From Palsa-504 sp963808315 (GTDB taxonomy: Bacteria > Actinomycetota > Actinomycetes > Streptosporangiales > Streptosporangiaceae), in contig CAWEFK010000044.1 of assembly GCA_963808315.1 (NCBI GenBank), positions 1-64,000 of the forward strand: a DNA stretch of 64,000 bases, written 5' to 3'. The translations under genes were made by a program, and so were the position numbers. Shown piece by piece: positions 42,094 through 51,255 of the stretch (positions within the stretch are counted from its first letter, which is position 1; each line of letters opens with the position of its first letter). The notes under the pieces were generated by a model. The model worked only from the letters and a program-made list of their open reading frames with translations. It ran no database searches and was not told where the DNA came from.

Positions 42094-43068
42094 CTAGGGC
42101 AGCAGGGCCAGCTTCCCGGTGACTCGCCGTCCTGCCAGCTCCTCCAGCGCGTCGGCGGCGCGCGCGAGGGGGTACGTCACGGGGGTGACCGGGTGCAGGC
42201 GGCCGGCCGCCACGCGATCGAGCAGGCGGGCGAGGAGTTCGGCATTTCCAGCGGGATCCTGCCGTGACCACGCCCCCCAGTCGACCCCGATGATGGCACG
42301 GTTTTCCAGCAGGACGCGGTTGAGCGGCAGCCGCGGGATGGTGCCCGCCGCGAAACCGACGACGAGGTAGCGGCCGAGCCCGCGCAGGCTGCGTAGCGCC
42401 GGTTCGGCCGCCGGGCCGCCGACGGGATCGATCACCAGGTCGGCGCCCGCACCGGTGACCTCCCGCACGCGGGCCCTCAGGTCCTCGGCCTGGTAATCGA
42501 CGCAGACCCGCGCCCCGGCGTTCATCGCCGCGGCCCGCTTGGCCGGGCTGGACGCGGCGGCGATCACCCGCGCGCCCAGCGAGCTGGCCACATCGACAGC
42601 GGCAAGTCCGATTCCGCCGCCGGCCCCGAGCACCAGAACCCATTCGCCTGGCCGCACGGCGGCTCGCTCGGTCAGCGCGAACAGGATCGTCGCGTAGCTC
42701 TCGACGGCCGTCGCGGCCACCTCGAAACCGACGGCGTCCGGCAGTGGCACGACCTGATCAGCGGGCAGCACGCGGTGGGTCGCGTAGCCGCCGAGGTCGA
42801 ACGAACTGCTCACCACGCGGCGGCCCGGGGCCACGGACAACACGCCATCGCCGACGGCGAGCACCTCCCCCGCCGCCACCAGGCCCGGGGTAAACGGCAG
42901 CCGCGGTTTCAGCTGGTAGGCGCCGCCCACCATCAGCCCGTCGACGAAGCTGACGCCGGCCGCGCGGACGCCGAGGAGTACCTCGCCCGGGCCCGGCCGC
43001 GGATCGGGCGCCTCCACCAGGACCAGCCGGTCCGGTGGGCCGAACTCACGGCAGGCAATGCGACGCAT
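42094..43068 (-). CDS. Zinc-type quinone oxidoreductase (NADPH:quinone reductase-like MDR)
   Basis: 324 residues from ATG 43068 (GGAGGAG upstream). GroES-like half (ACREFGPPDRLVLVEAPDPR, FTPGLVAAGEVLAVGDGV) and Rossmann half with VLVLGAGGGIGLAAVDVASS, ending ALEELAGRRVTGKLALL. Lacks the catalytic-zinc Cys/His set, as in QOR enzymes, so NADPH-dependent reduction of quinones is expected. The reading frame continues upstream without a stop but only as an antisense-like shadow of the permease gene. Confidence 0.88.
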   Translation of the reverse strand: MRRIACREFGPPDRLVLVEAPDPRPGPGEVLLGVRAAGVSFVDGLMVGGAYQLKPRLPFTPGLVAAGEVLAVGDGVLSVAPGRRVVSSSFDLGGYATHRVLPADQVVPLPDAVGFEVAATAVESYATILFALTERAAVRPGEWVLVLGAGGGIGLAAVDVASSLGARVIAAASSPAKRAAAMNAGARVCVDYQAEDLRARVREVTGAGADLVIDPVGGPAAEPALRSLRGLGRYLVVGFAAGTIPRLPLNRVLLENRAIIGVDWGAWSRQDPAGNAELLARLLDRVAAGRLHPVTPVTYPLARAADALEELAGRRVTGKLALLP

Positions 43069-43154
43069 CTCAGCTCCTCCGACAAGCCGGGGGCGCCCGG
43101 CACGCTGATCCTGGAGCGAGCGTACGTCGTTCCTGGCCGCGGTGACCGCGCGGC

Positions 43155-44204
43155 TCAGGTGGCGCGGCGGCGGACCAGCCAGACGGCCGCGGCGATGAGC
43201 AGCACGGACAGCGCGAGCAGCCAGCCGCCCTCGATCCACTGGAACGGCCAGAACCGGCTGCCCGGCTGGTAGGTCGTCCACATCGTGTACCCGTGCTGGA
43301 CGAGGTACTGGTTCACGGCGGGGTCGTCCTGCGGGATGCCGCCCTTCCCCCCGCCCCCGGCCAGCTGCGGCGCCCCCTGGAGGACCTGGCCGAGCGCGGA
43401 CTGGCTGACCGGCTGCCCGCCCTTGGTGTACCACTGCTGGTCGATGACCCACGCGGAGCCGGGCGCGTCCGCGTTCTTGACCAGCAGCGGCGCCAGGTAG
43501 TGCTCGCGCAGGTACAGGCCGGCGGCGACGGCGAGCCCGGTGTAGACGGCCAGGGTGGCGGCCAGCGCGGCCACGACCCGGCGGATCAGCATGCCAGCCA
43601 GCGCGCCGATCGCGAAGGCGGCCAGCGTCCAGGCGGCGAACGCCACCCCGTGCAGGTCGAACACCCCGGGATCCAGCGAGACCTGGGCGTTGAAGGAGAG
43701 CGTCTGGACGAAGAACGGGTGGTAGTACCAGGAGAGCAGCACGCTGAACAGCCCGGCGGCGGCCGCCACCGCGATCCCGAGCGGCACCAGCTTGGCCAGC
43801 GTCCAGCGCGACCGGCCGAAGCCCTGGGTCCAGGCGTACCGGAAGGTGCCGGTCTCCATCTCCCTGGCCAGCACCGGCGCGCCCACGAACGCCCCGATCA
43901 GCGCGGGCACGACCTGAAGCACGATCGCGATGTTCTGGGCCGTCGAGGCGTCGGTGATGAAGTAGCCGGCCAGGGCTCCGCACGCACCCGAGCTGGCCGG
44001 GTGGCAGGCGACCGCGACAGCGTAGTCGCGGTGCGCCTGGAGGCCTTCCAGCCACAGCCATACCGCCAGCCCGCCGAGCAGCACCGCCACCCCGCTCAGC
44101 GCGATCCGGTGCTGCCGCCAGGTGACCCAGGCCATCCGCCGCCACGGCACGGGCGGCAGGCTCGCGTCCTGCTCCGGGCGGGCGGGCATGGTCAGCGCGG
44201 TCAT
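43155..44204 (-). CDS. ABC transporter permease
   Basis: 349 residues, six hydrophobic helices: WRQHRIALSGVAVLLGGLAV, IVLQVVPALIGAFVGAPVLA with the conserved EMETGTFRYAWTQGFGRSRW loop, and a long extracytoplasmic segment between helices 5 and 6 (QWYTKGGQPVSQSALGQVLQ). ABC-2/YtrC-D-like. Its start overlaps the ATPase stop by four bases. Confidence 0.88.
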   Translation of the reverse strand: MTALTMPARPEQDASLPPVPWRRMAWVTWRQHRIALSGVAVLLGGLAVWLWLEGLQAHRDYAVAVACHPASSGACGALAGYFITDASTAQNIAIVLQVVPALIGAFVGAPVLAREMETGTFRYAWTQGFGRSRWTLAKLVPLGIAVAAAAGLFSVLLSWYYHPFFVQTLSFNAQVSLDPGVFDLHGVAFAAWTLAAFAIGALAGMLIRRVVAALAATLAVYTGLAVAAGLYLREHYLAPLLVKNADAPGSAWVIDQQWYTKGGQPVSQSALGQVLQGAPQLAGGGGKGGIPQDDPAVNQYLVQHGYTMWTTYQPGSRFWPFQWIEGGWLLALSVLLIAAAVWLVRRRAT

Positions 44205-45145
44205 CGCGTCACCTCCGAGGGTTCACTGGTGTCAAGCGGCAACCCATGGCCGCGGGACGGGCCGGGCAGCGCGGCGGCGCCGGGCTCGCGCAGGTAGGCC
44301 AGGGCGAGTTCTTCCAGGCCGACCGGGTGCGCCTGGAAGCCGGGCGGGACCGGATCAGCCGCGCTGGAGCGAACCAGCAGGTGGGCCTGGGCCTCGCCGC
44401 GGCGGACATGCACCACCGGCCGTTCGGCATAGTGGCTGGCCTCGGCGGCGGGACCGGTCAGCACGCGGTGGGAGGCGAGCAGGTCATCGACCTCCCCGGC
44501 CACTTGCACCCGGCCCCGCGACAGCAGGATCAGGTAGTCCGCCACCCGCTCGAGCTCGGTCAGCACGTGCGAGGACAGCAGCACCGACACGCCGTCGTCG
44601 GCCACCGCGGTCAGCACCGTAGCCATGAAGTCGTGCCGGGCGACCGGATCCAGCATCGCCATCGGCTCGTCAAGCACCAGCAGCCGCGGCCGGCGGGCCA
44701 GCGCCAGGGTCAGCGCGAGCTGGGCCTGCTGCCCGCCGGACAGCTTCCCCGCCTTCCGCTTCGGCGGGATGCCCAGCTCGCCCAGCCGGGCCTGCGCGTA
44801 GGGCCGGTCGAAGCGCCGGTTCAGGTTGCGGGTTACGTGCAGCATGTCCGCGGCGGACAGGTTCTTGTACAACGGCGTGTCCTGGGCCACGAACGCGATG
44901 CCGTCCAGCCCGGCGGGTGACCCGGCGGGATGGCCGCCGAGCACGGTCACCACGCCCGCGGACGGCGCCGCCAGGCCAACCGCCAGGTTCAGCAGCGTGG
45001 TCTTGCCCGCGCCGTTCGGGCCGACCAGCGCGGCCACGTGCCCGGCCGGGATCGCCAGCGTGCACTCGCGCAGCGCCCACGTGCCGCCGTACCGTTTGCC
45101 CAGGCCACTGGCCTCGATGACGTTCATGCTCATGCTCATGCTCAT
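44201..45145 (-). CDS. ABC transporter ATP-binding protein (YtrB-like)
   Basis: 314 residues. Walker A GPNGAGKT, Q-loop AQDTPLYKNLS, signature LSGGQQAQLALTLAL, Walker B LLVLDEPMAMLD and SSHVL switch. The C-terminal 90 residues are an accessory domain. The start region is four tandem ATGAGC units (MSMSMSM), the first overlapping the GntR stop, so several in-frame ATGs compete. Forms an operon with the GntR regulator and permease. Confidence 0.9.
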   Translation of the reverse strand: MSMSMSMNVIEASGLGKRYGGTWALRECTLAIPAGHVAALVGPNGAGKTTLLNLAVGLAAPSAGVVTVLGGHPAGSPAGLDGIAFVAQDTPLYKNLSAADMLHVTRNLNRRFDRPYAQARLGELGIPPKRKAGKLSGGQQAQLALTLALARRPRLLVLDEPMAMLDPVARHDFMATVLTAVADDGVSVLLSSHVLTELERVADYLILLSRGRVQVAGEVDDLLASHRVLTGPAAEASHYAERPVVHVRRGEAQAHLLVRSSAADPVPPGFQAHPVGLEELALAYLREPGAAALPGPSRGHGLPLDTSEPSEVTR

Positions 45146-45885
45146 GCGACGCCCTCCGTTTCACCGCTCGCCGCGCCGCCGCGGGTGCGTGACCCGCCGC
45201 GGCGCTCATGGAAATCCTGGAGCGCGCTGGCGAACAGCGCGACCATCCCGTCCTCGTCCAGCCCGGCCCCGTCCGCGGCGGTCAGCCAGCCCAGCAGCGC
45301 CTTTCTCAGCCCGGCGAGCTCGGGGAGCGCGACCTGGCTCAAGGTGGCCTGGATGAACGTGCCCTGGCCGGGCCGCCCGGCCGTCAGGCCCTTGGTCTCA
45401 AGCTCCTTGTAGGCCTTCAGCACCGTGTTCGGGTTGATCGCCAGCGCGGCGACCACGTCCCTGACCTTGGGCAGCTGGTCGCCCAGCTTGAGATAGCCCA
45501 GCCGCAGCGCGTGCTCGACCTGGTGCACAAGCTGGAGGTAGGTCGGCACCCCGGAGGTGGTGTCCAGCCGGAACTCGATCGGTGACCCCGGCCCGCGCGG
45601 ACGCTCTGGCCCCGCTGGAGCCGGTGTTTCCGACAGGTCGGCGAGCAGGTCTCTGAGGTCGGCCCGGGTCTTGGCGCTCATGGCCCGCCCGACCCGGTCG
45701 TCGAGCTCAGCCTGGTCGAGGCGACCGACGGCGAAGTGCTGGGCCAGCCTGCTGGCGGCGGCCTCGCGCTCGGCGTCGGAGACGCGCAGGTGCTGATCGG
45801 AATACGTGCCGCCGCTCGCAGGCGGGGCACCGGCCCCGGTGCCCCGCGCACCGCGCCGCGCACCGTCATCTTTATCTATGACCAT
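45142..45885 (-). CDS. GntR (YtrA-type) regulator with N-terminal DUF1707 domain
   Basis: 247 residues from ATG 45885. Residues about 33-85 (LRVSDAEREAAASRLAQHFA, GRLDQAELDDRVGRAMSAKT) are a DUF1707/SHOCT-like unit usually found in small membrane proteins; residues about 105-190 (GVPTYLQLVHQVEHALRLGY, LPKVRDVVAALAINPNTVLK) are a YtrA GntR winged helix. The combination is uncommon. First gene of the ABC operon, so it presumably represses it. ATGCATACAAT just upstream may be part of the operator. Confidence 0.85.
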   Translation of the reverse strand: MVIDKDDGARRGARGTGAGAPPASGGTYSDQHLRVSDAEREAAASRLAQHFAVGRLDQAELDDRVGRAMSAKTRADLRDLLADLSETPAPAGPERPRGPGSPIEFRLDTTSGVPTYLQLVHQVEHALRLGYLKLGDQLPKVRDVVAALAINPNTVLKAYKELETKGLTAGRPGQGTFIQATLSQVALPELAGLRKALLGWLTAADGAGLDEDGMVALFASALQDFHERRGGSRTRGGAASGETEGVA

Positions 45886-45992
45886 AAGACATGCATACAA
45901 TCGATAATCGAGCTTGTCAACTTGGCGACCTACGCCAGCAACGCAGCGCGTCGACTCCGCCGGCGCTGATGGTCAGGATGCTCGGCCGGGAC

Positions 45993-47101
45993 TCAGCGGC
46001 CTGGAATGTCGACGAGCGCCCAGGCGGCTTCCCAGAGGGTGCTCACGATGACGCGGAGCTGTTTGGCCTGCGGGGGGACCGGAGGCCAGAACAAGAAGGA
46101 GTAGCGGCCCTCGCGGGTGGGGAACTCGGTGCCGCTTTGGTGCACGCCCTGGTGCTCCAGGCCGGTGTCGTCGACGGCGGTGACCCGGAAGCACGGTCGG
46201 TGAGCAGCGGGCTGCCGGGCGGCAGCGCGCCGACGGCGAGCAGCGCGTCGGTAACGGCGGCCCGGATTCCGGCGGTGTCGAGTTCCACCGTGCCGGTCTC
46301 GGAGGAGGCCAGGGACCAGTCGCTGAGCGGGGGAAGTTCGGCCAGGTAGCACTCGGCCGGGGTTGGCCACGGCGGCTCCGTGGTCCCCGTCGGGACCACG
46401 GCGGGCGGCCGGATAATGATCCGGGCGGGCGGACCGAATCCGGCGGCGAGTTCGAGCCAGCGGACGGCGGGCCCGCCGCCGCGGGAGGCGGCTTCTCCCT
46501 CGGGCACGGCGAGGAACTCGCCCTCGGGCATCCAGAGGGTGCCGCCTGACGGCAGGTCCTGCCCGGAGGTGACACTGTGCACCTGGTCGGAAAGCACCCG
46601 GTACGTTCCGCCGGCGTCGTCGGTGACCGACAACTCCCTGATCGCCTCGGTGATCCCCGCACCGGAAGCGCCGCCACCCTGGCGGCCGCCTTCCCGCGCG
46701 ACGCCGTGACAGCGCAGCGAGATACCTTCCGGGGTCAGCGTGACCGACGTGATCGTGACGTCATGACCGCGGAGGCGGCAGCGCACCGGACCGGCCGCGA
46801 CCGCCAGCGGGATCCTCCGCAGGCTGTCCGCTCCGGCGGCCCGTGCCTGCTGGAAACCGCGCGCGCCGTGGCGGAGGCTCAGTTCCCCGATCTCCAGGCC
46901 CACCCGGAAGCCGGCCGCCTCAAGCACCGGCCGCTGCGCCGCGAGGATCTCCTCGGCACGCGCCTCGGGGAGCAGGCCGAGCATCACGAACGCGTTGGCC
47001 ACCGCCTCCAGACTGAACCGCACGACCGGGAACGGGCTCCCCTGCCGGGCCGAGGCCAACGGAACCGTCAGGGCACGGAGATAGACCTCCGGATCCTCCA
47101 T
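45993..47101 (-). pseudogene. Conserved hypothetical protein, one frameshift
   Basis: From ATG 47101: EDPEVYLRALTVPLASARQG, then a repeated beta-rich layout (VTITSVTLTPEGISLRCHGV, GGTYRVLSDQVHSVTSGQDL). Near 46195 a base is lost; the other frame continues CFRVTAVDDTGLEHQGVHQS and FLFWPPVPPQAKQLRVIVST to TGA at 45993. Two similar beta-sandwich halves are suggested. Family not recognised. Confidence 0.55.
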
Positions 47102-47215
47102 AGCCGGCAGCTTAGCTCTGGAAGTCCGACGGCGCTCCGGCGTGCCATGAGGCGTCTCCCGGCCCCTGGCCTTCAAGGCCCCTTAAGTTTCCTAGCTAAG
47201 ACTCCATATCAAACA

Positions 47216-47258
47216 ACGGTTCGTTCGGATAAAATTTCAATTATCCCGAACGGCCCGT
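47216..47258. terminator. Hairpin formed by two inverted copies of the intergenic repeat
   Basis: ACGGTTCGTTCGGATAA pairs with TTATCCCGAACGGCCCGT (one bulge and one mismatch) around an 8-base loop; lies just after the MazF stop on the minus strand, so a terminator role is likely. Confidence 0.65.
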
Positions 47259-47281
47259 GGTCGTCAGCTTGGATGGCCGGC

Positions 47282-47629
47282 TTACAGATCCAAGAATGCG
47301 CGCAAGATGCGCCGCACGGCGGCCAGCTCATCGGGTGTGATGGCGCCGAGGCGGTGGTCGAGGCGCTGATATGCCACCGCCCGCATGTCTTCGGGCCGGG
47401 TGAAGGAGGGAAGCTTGCTCAGGCCAGACGATGGCGAAGCGATCGGAACCTGATGACGAAGGCCGCGGTCCCGGCTCGTGACGGGAACCACGAAGACGAC
47501 CGCATGCGGTAGGGCCAGGTGCCGCGGTCCGGAAACGACGACGACCGGCCGGCGGCCAGCCTGCTCCGATCCGATGACGGGGTTCAGGTCGGCCAGCCAC
47601 ACATCACCAGGCCGCAGCGGCTCACTCAC
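47282..47629 (-). CDS. MazF/PemK-family mRNA interferase toxin
   Basis: 115 residues. RPGDVWLADLNPVIGSEQAG then RRPVVVVSGP is the PemK SH3-like core with the catalytic Arg; VFVVPVTSRDRGLRHQVPI and QLRTLD-like DHRLGAI follow. Cleaves mRNA at short motifs in the family. Start overlaps the antitoxin stop by four bases. Confidence 0.9.
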   Translation of the reverse strand: MSEPLRPGDVWLADLNPVIGSEQAGRRPVVVVSGPRHLALPHAVVFVVPVTSRDRGLRHQVPIASPSSGLSKLPSFTRPEDMRAVAYQRLDHRLGAITPDELAAVRRILRAFLDL

Positions 47630-47877
47630 TCCTCATCCAGCCCGTCACCTACGGCATGCTCCCACTCGGCCAGTTCGTTGACGTAACCTGCCCACTCCTG
47701 CGGATCGGCCTGCAGCCGGGCGTAGTCCGCCCGGACTCCTTCCCAGAACCGCGCTTCCTCAGCCCGGTCGAGGGTCCGTGCGAGTTCACCATCCATGGTG
47801 AGATGATCCTCATCCGCGAGCCGCTTGAGCCTGTCACGCGTTTGCACGGACACCTTGATCGTAGTCATATCCGTCAT
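47626..47877 (-). CDS. MazE-like ribbon-helix-helix antitoxin
   Basis: 83 residues, MTTIKVSVQTRDRLKRLADE and HLTMDGELARTLDRAEEARF (RHH DNA-binding half) with an acidic C-terminal arm (EWAGYVNELAEWEHAVGDGL) that would fill the MazF RNA groove. Encoded first, as usual. Likely autorepressor of the pair. Confidence 0.85.
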   Translation of the reverse strand: MTDMTTIKVSVQTRDRLKRLADEDHLTMDGELARTLDRAEEARFWEGVRADYARLQADPQEWAGYVNELAEWEHAVGDGLDEE

Positions 47878-47938
47878 ACTCGAAGTATACCGATCGTGCC
47901 TCCTGCGGTCACGCCACGGATCCTCGCACGCGCGGCCG

Positions 47939-48590
47939 TCAGGCGTCGCGGGTCATCATCCGCCAGGCGCCGAGGGCGGACCAGCCCACGATCCAGCCGA
48001 CGATGACGGAGATCATCGCCCACGTCGGCATGAGCGGGATGTCGAGGGCTCCGCGGCCGCCGAACAGGACCCGGCCGGGGCCGCCGGGGCCGCCGGGGCC
48101 GCCGGGGCCGCCGGGGCCGCCGGGGCCGCCGGGGCCGCCGCCCGATAGGCCCGCGGCGCCCAGGGCGGATGGTGGTCAGGGTTCGCTGGCCGGTCAGCGA
48201 GCCGAGGCCGAGGCCGGCCGTGAACCCGACCGCGACCTCGAGCTCGAGCCACAGGCCGATCTTGATCATCTCGTTGATCGCGGGGTTAGAACCGGCCACC
48301 TCGATGCCCGCGGTCAGCAGCGCGGCGGTGATCACCAGGCCAGACCAACTCTGGCCAGGGACGGCGCGATCCTCGTGTCCGCCTCGCCGCCCCGGGCGGC
48401 GGCGAGCAGCCGGAGGTTCTGCCGGCCGGTCAGGTGGGGGTGGAAGCGGGGCTCGTCGACGATCGCCCCGACCCGGGCCAGGGCCCGGCTCCGCTGGGCG
48501 GGGACGGGATGCCGAGCAGGGACATCGTGCCGGCGTCGGCCCGGGTCAAGCCGAGCAGGGTGCGGATCAGGGTGGCGCTGGTCAACCCGC
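47939..48590 (-). pseudogene. Fused ABC transporter remnants (ATPase and permease pieces)
   Basis: Minus strand, across frames: ATLIRTLLGLTRADAGTMSL (after a lost Walker A), VGAIVDEPRFHPHLTGRQNL and RLLAAARG from an ABC ATPase, then AALLTAGIEVAGSNPAINEM and FTAGLGLGSLTGQRTLTT from an ABC-2 permease, ending LDIPLMPTWAMISVIVGWIV and MMTRDA. The middle of the ATPase and first half of the permease are gone. A 9-base repeat interrupts the permease. Confidence 0.65.
48077..48139. repeat. GGGGCCGCC tandem repeat, seven copies
   Basis: Seven exact 9-base units; in the surviving permease frame it encodes Gly-Gly-Pro repeats (minus strand). Likely slippage expansion inside a dead gene. Confidence 0.85.
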
Positions 48591-50452
48591 GGCGCCCGGC
48601 AGCACGCAGTTGTAAAGCCGCTGCGTGAGCCGACTGCAGTGGCTGGTGACCCACTGCAGCCGGGGGTCGGTGGCGGCGGAAGATATCCAGACGAGATGGA
48701 ACAGGCCCTGCCGGATGTCGGTCTGCAGCTGGGCCAGGGTCGGCGACGGAGTGGTGCCGTCGAACCCTCCGATGGGGAGCGCCTCGAGGCCGGAGTCATA
48801 GATGATCGCCGACGGCAGCAGCGCGCTCTGCGCCGCCATCAGGTAGGCGGTTCCGTTCCCGGCGTTCTGCCAGAAGGGGATCGTGGCCTGCACCGCGATG
48901 ACCGCCTGCTTTCCCAGGCCCAGCGCCACATCCTGTTGCACCCGGGCCGACTCGAACGGGGTGTCGAAGGCGCTCTCGCTACGAACCGCCAGGCTGGCCG
49001 AGGCCACGGCCGGCGCCAGCGCCACGGCGATCAGGCCCGCCGCCAGAGCCGTGGCGAACGGGACGGAGCGGCGGGGCGCCAGCGACCAGACGATCACGCC
49101 GGTGGCGGCGACGCCGACGGCGGCGATGACCGGCAACAGCCAGCCCGGCGCGCCGGCCGAGGTGGACACCAGCCAGGCCGCGTAGGCGGCGGTGCCCGCC
49201 ACGACGACGGCCAGACCGATCGTCCAGCTGCCCGGGACTCGCTCTCGTGACCGGGCCGCGGCGACGCCGGCTCCGATGAGGGCGGCGACCGCCGGGGACA
49301 GCGCCGCGGCGTAATAGGGCCAGAGCGTGGTGACCGCCGAGAACACCACGAAGAAGGTGACCAGCCAGCCGCCCCACACGATGAAGCAGGCCCGGAGCGG
49401 GTCGCCGCGTGGCTGCCGGCGCCGGCTGGCGATACCCCAGACCGCCACGACGACGGCGGCCGGGATCAACCAGCCGGTATCCCGGCCCAGGCTGCCGTCC
49501 AGCAGACGGGCGGGCACGCGTGACGGCACGGGGATCGGGGCACCAGGATTCAACTGGGCCGCCCGCACCTGCAGCGGGGTCTGGTCGCCGAACCTTCCGA
49601 ACCCGTTGTAGGTGAAGACCTGCGCGAAGACGGAGTTGTCGTGGCTGCCATCGACGTAGGGCCGGTCCGCGGCGGGGGACAGCGACACGGCGGTCATCCA
49701 GGACACCGACACCAGGGCGACGACCGCGCCCGCGACCGCGAGCTGGCCGGCCCGCCGCAGTACCGGGCCGGGCCCGGACAGCAGGTAAGCCAGGCCCAGC
49801 GCGGGCAGCACCATCCACGCCTCGATCTCCTTGGCCTGGAAGGCCAGCCCCACCCAGACTCCGGCCAGAATCGCCGGCCCAGCGTTCCGCCGGACCGGCG
49901 GAGGCGGACCTTGTCGTTGGGCTCGTCTAGGTCATCAGGGTCGTCATCGCCGGCGGTCAGCCCGGCGATGGCCCCCGAGAGCGCGTCGACGGCCAGTACC
50001 AGCAGCAAGATCAGCAGCGAGTCGGAGATGTTCTCGCGGTCCAGGGCCACCGTGGCCGGGCTGACCGCCAGCACCAGCGCGGCGGTCAGGCCGGCGGCCA
50101 CCCCGGCCAGCCTCCTCACCGCCCGGTAGAGGACCAGCACGGTGAGGATGCCCTCGATGACCTGCGGCAGGATGATCGCCCAGGCGTGCACGCCGAACGC
50201 CCGCACAGAAAGCGCCTGGAGCCACAACGCCCCCGGCAGCTTGTCCACGGTGATGGTGCCCGCCGGGTCGAAGGCGCCGAAGATGAAGTCGTGCCAGCTC
50301 GTGGACATGCTGCGGTCGGCCGCGGCGTAGTAGTACTCGAGCGTGTCCTGGCCCATGGCCCAGGCGTACAGCAGGCCCGCCAAGGCCGCGATCGCCGCCA
50401 GGGCAAGCCGGCGTGGCCATACCTGCTCCAGCGTGCGGTCCCAGGTCGGCAT
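48582..50452 (-). pseudogene. GT-C (ArnT/PMT-like) glycosyltransferase, one frameshift
   Basis: From Met at 50452 (PTWDRTLEQVWPRRL): GQDTLEYYYAAADRSMSTSW and FDPAGTITVDKLPGALWLQA (the acidic first loop), ALVLAVSPATVALDRENISD, then a shift near 49888 and NAGPAILAGVWVGLAFQAKE, ending about 423 residues later at QWVTSHCSRLTQRLYNC. About eleven helices. Family members move sugars from polyprenyl phosphate outside the membrane. Upstream the frame is continuous with a GNAT domain. Confidence 0.78.
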
Positions 50453-50977
50453 GCCGTGCTCACTTGGCGCCGCCGCAGCGGGCGCGTCCACGTCCGGCGA
50501 CGCGAGCCAGTCCGCCCACGACAGGTCACGGCCGATGTAACGCGGATGGGTAAAGGGCCAGGCCGCGGCGATCCACCGGGGCACCAGCGCGGCCAGCGCG
50601 CGGTCAAGACCGGTGCCGACCTGGCCGTCCACCACCCACCAGGAAATCTCGGCATCGGCGCCTTGCTTTTCCGGCGGGTCAATGTAGACGCAGCCGAGCA
50701 GGGCTGTTTCCGCGTCGTCCAAGAGCGCGTAACTGAACGACTCGCGGGCTGCGATCTCGGCTTCGTCGCGGGCTAGGCGATCCAGGTCTTGCTGGTATGT
50801 CATCGAGTCGGGTGGCCAGCCCAGCGCTTCGCCGAAGATAGACCATAGCCGGGGCTGAGAGCCCATTACCGCAGGGTAATCCAGATCAATGTCCGCAGCC
50901 TTGATCGGACGCAGATGATAGCCGTCACCTACTGCTACCACGGTGGGGTACACGAAATCAGCGGGCAGCCAAACCAT
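50453..50977 (-). CDS. GNAT-like acetyltransferase domain fused in frame to the glycosyltransferase
   Basis: From ATG 50977: MVWLPADFVYPTVVAVGDGY, HLRPIKAADIDLDYPAVMGS, LLGCVYIDPPEKQGADAEIS and WIAAAWPFTHPRYIGRDLSW. It is a near-twin of the protein at 62346-62882, including about 20 bases before the start. There the protein ends in a stop; here it reads on (ASPDVDAPAAAAPSEHG) into the glycosyltransferase. Acetyltransferase activity is inferred from fold only. Confidence 0.7.
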
Positions 50978-51255
50978 GGCCCCAGTCTTGCCCGGAACGC
51001 CGTGCACCGTCTACCAGGCTCGCCGGTCAGATGGCGGCACGGTTCGTCCGACGTCATCCACCGAAATGGTATTCCCGCCCTATCGCGTCTCCGCGGAAGC
51101 GCTTTGTGCAGAATTTCACAAGTCGCTTCTGCGAAAATGCCCTTACCTTGCCGCGGATGGCCGATATGACGATAAAGTGCGTGGTGACATGCGCTTTCTT
51201 ATGGACACGCGGTGAACCTCGGCGGACCTCGTCCACCCACGCTCGGTGATCGCCA

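Noticed and set aside
43069..44145. Continuous minus-strand extension of the quinone oxidoreductase frame over the permease gene
   Set aside because: It is a different frame of the permease on the same strand, Arg/Gly-rich and without domains; the ATG at 43068 has an excellent ribosome site.
48077..48139. CRISPR-like or functional repeat array
   Set aside because: Units are 9 bases without spacers, inside an ABC permease remnant; a simple tandem expansion. No cas genes anywhere in the window.
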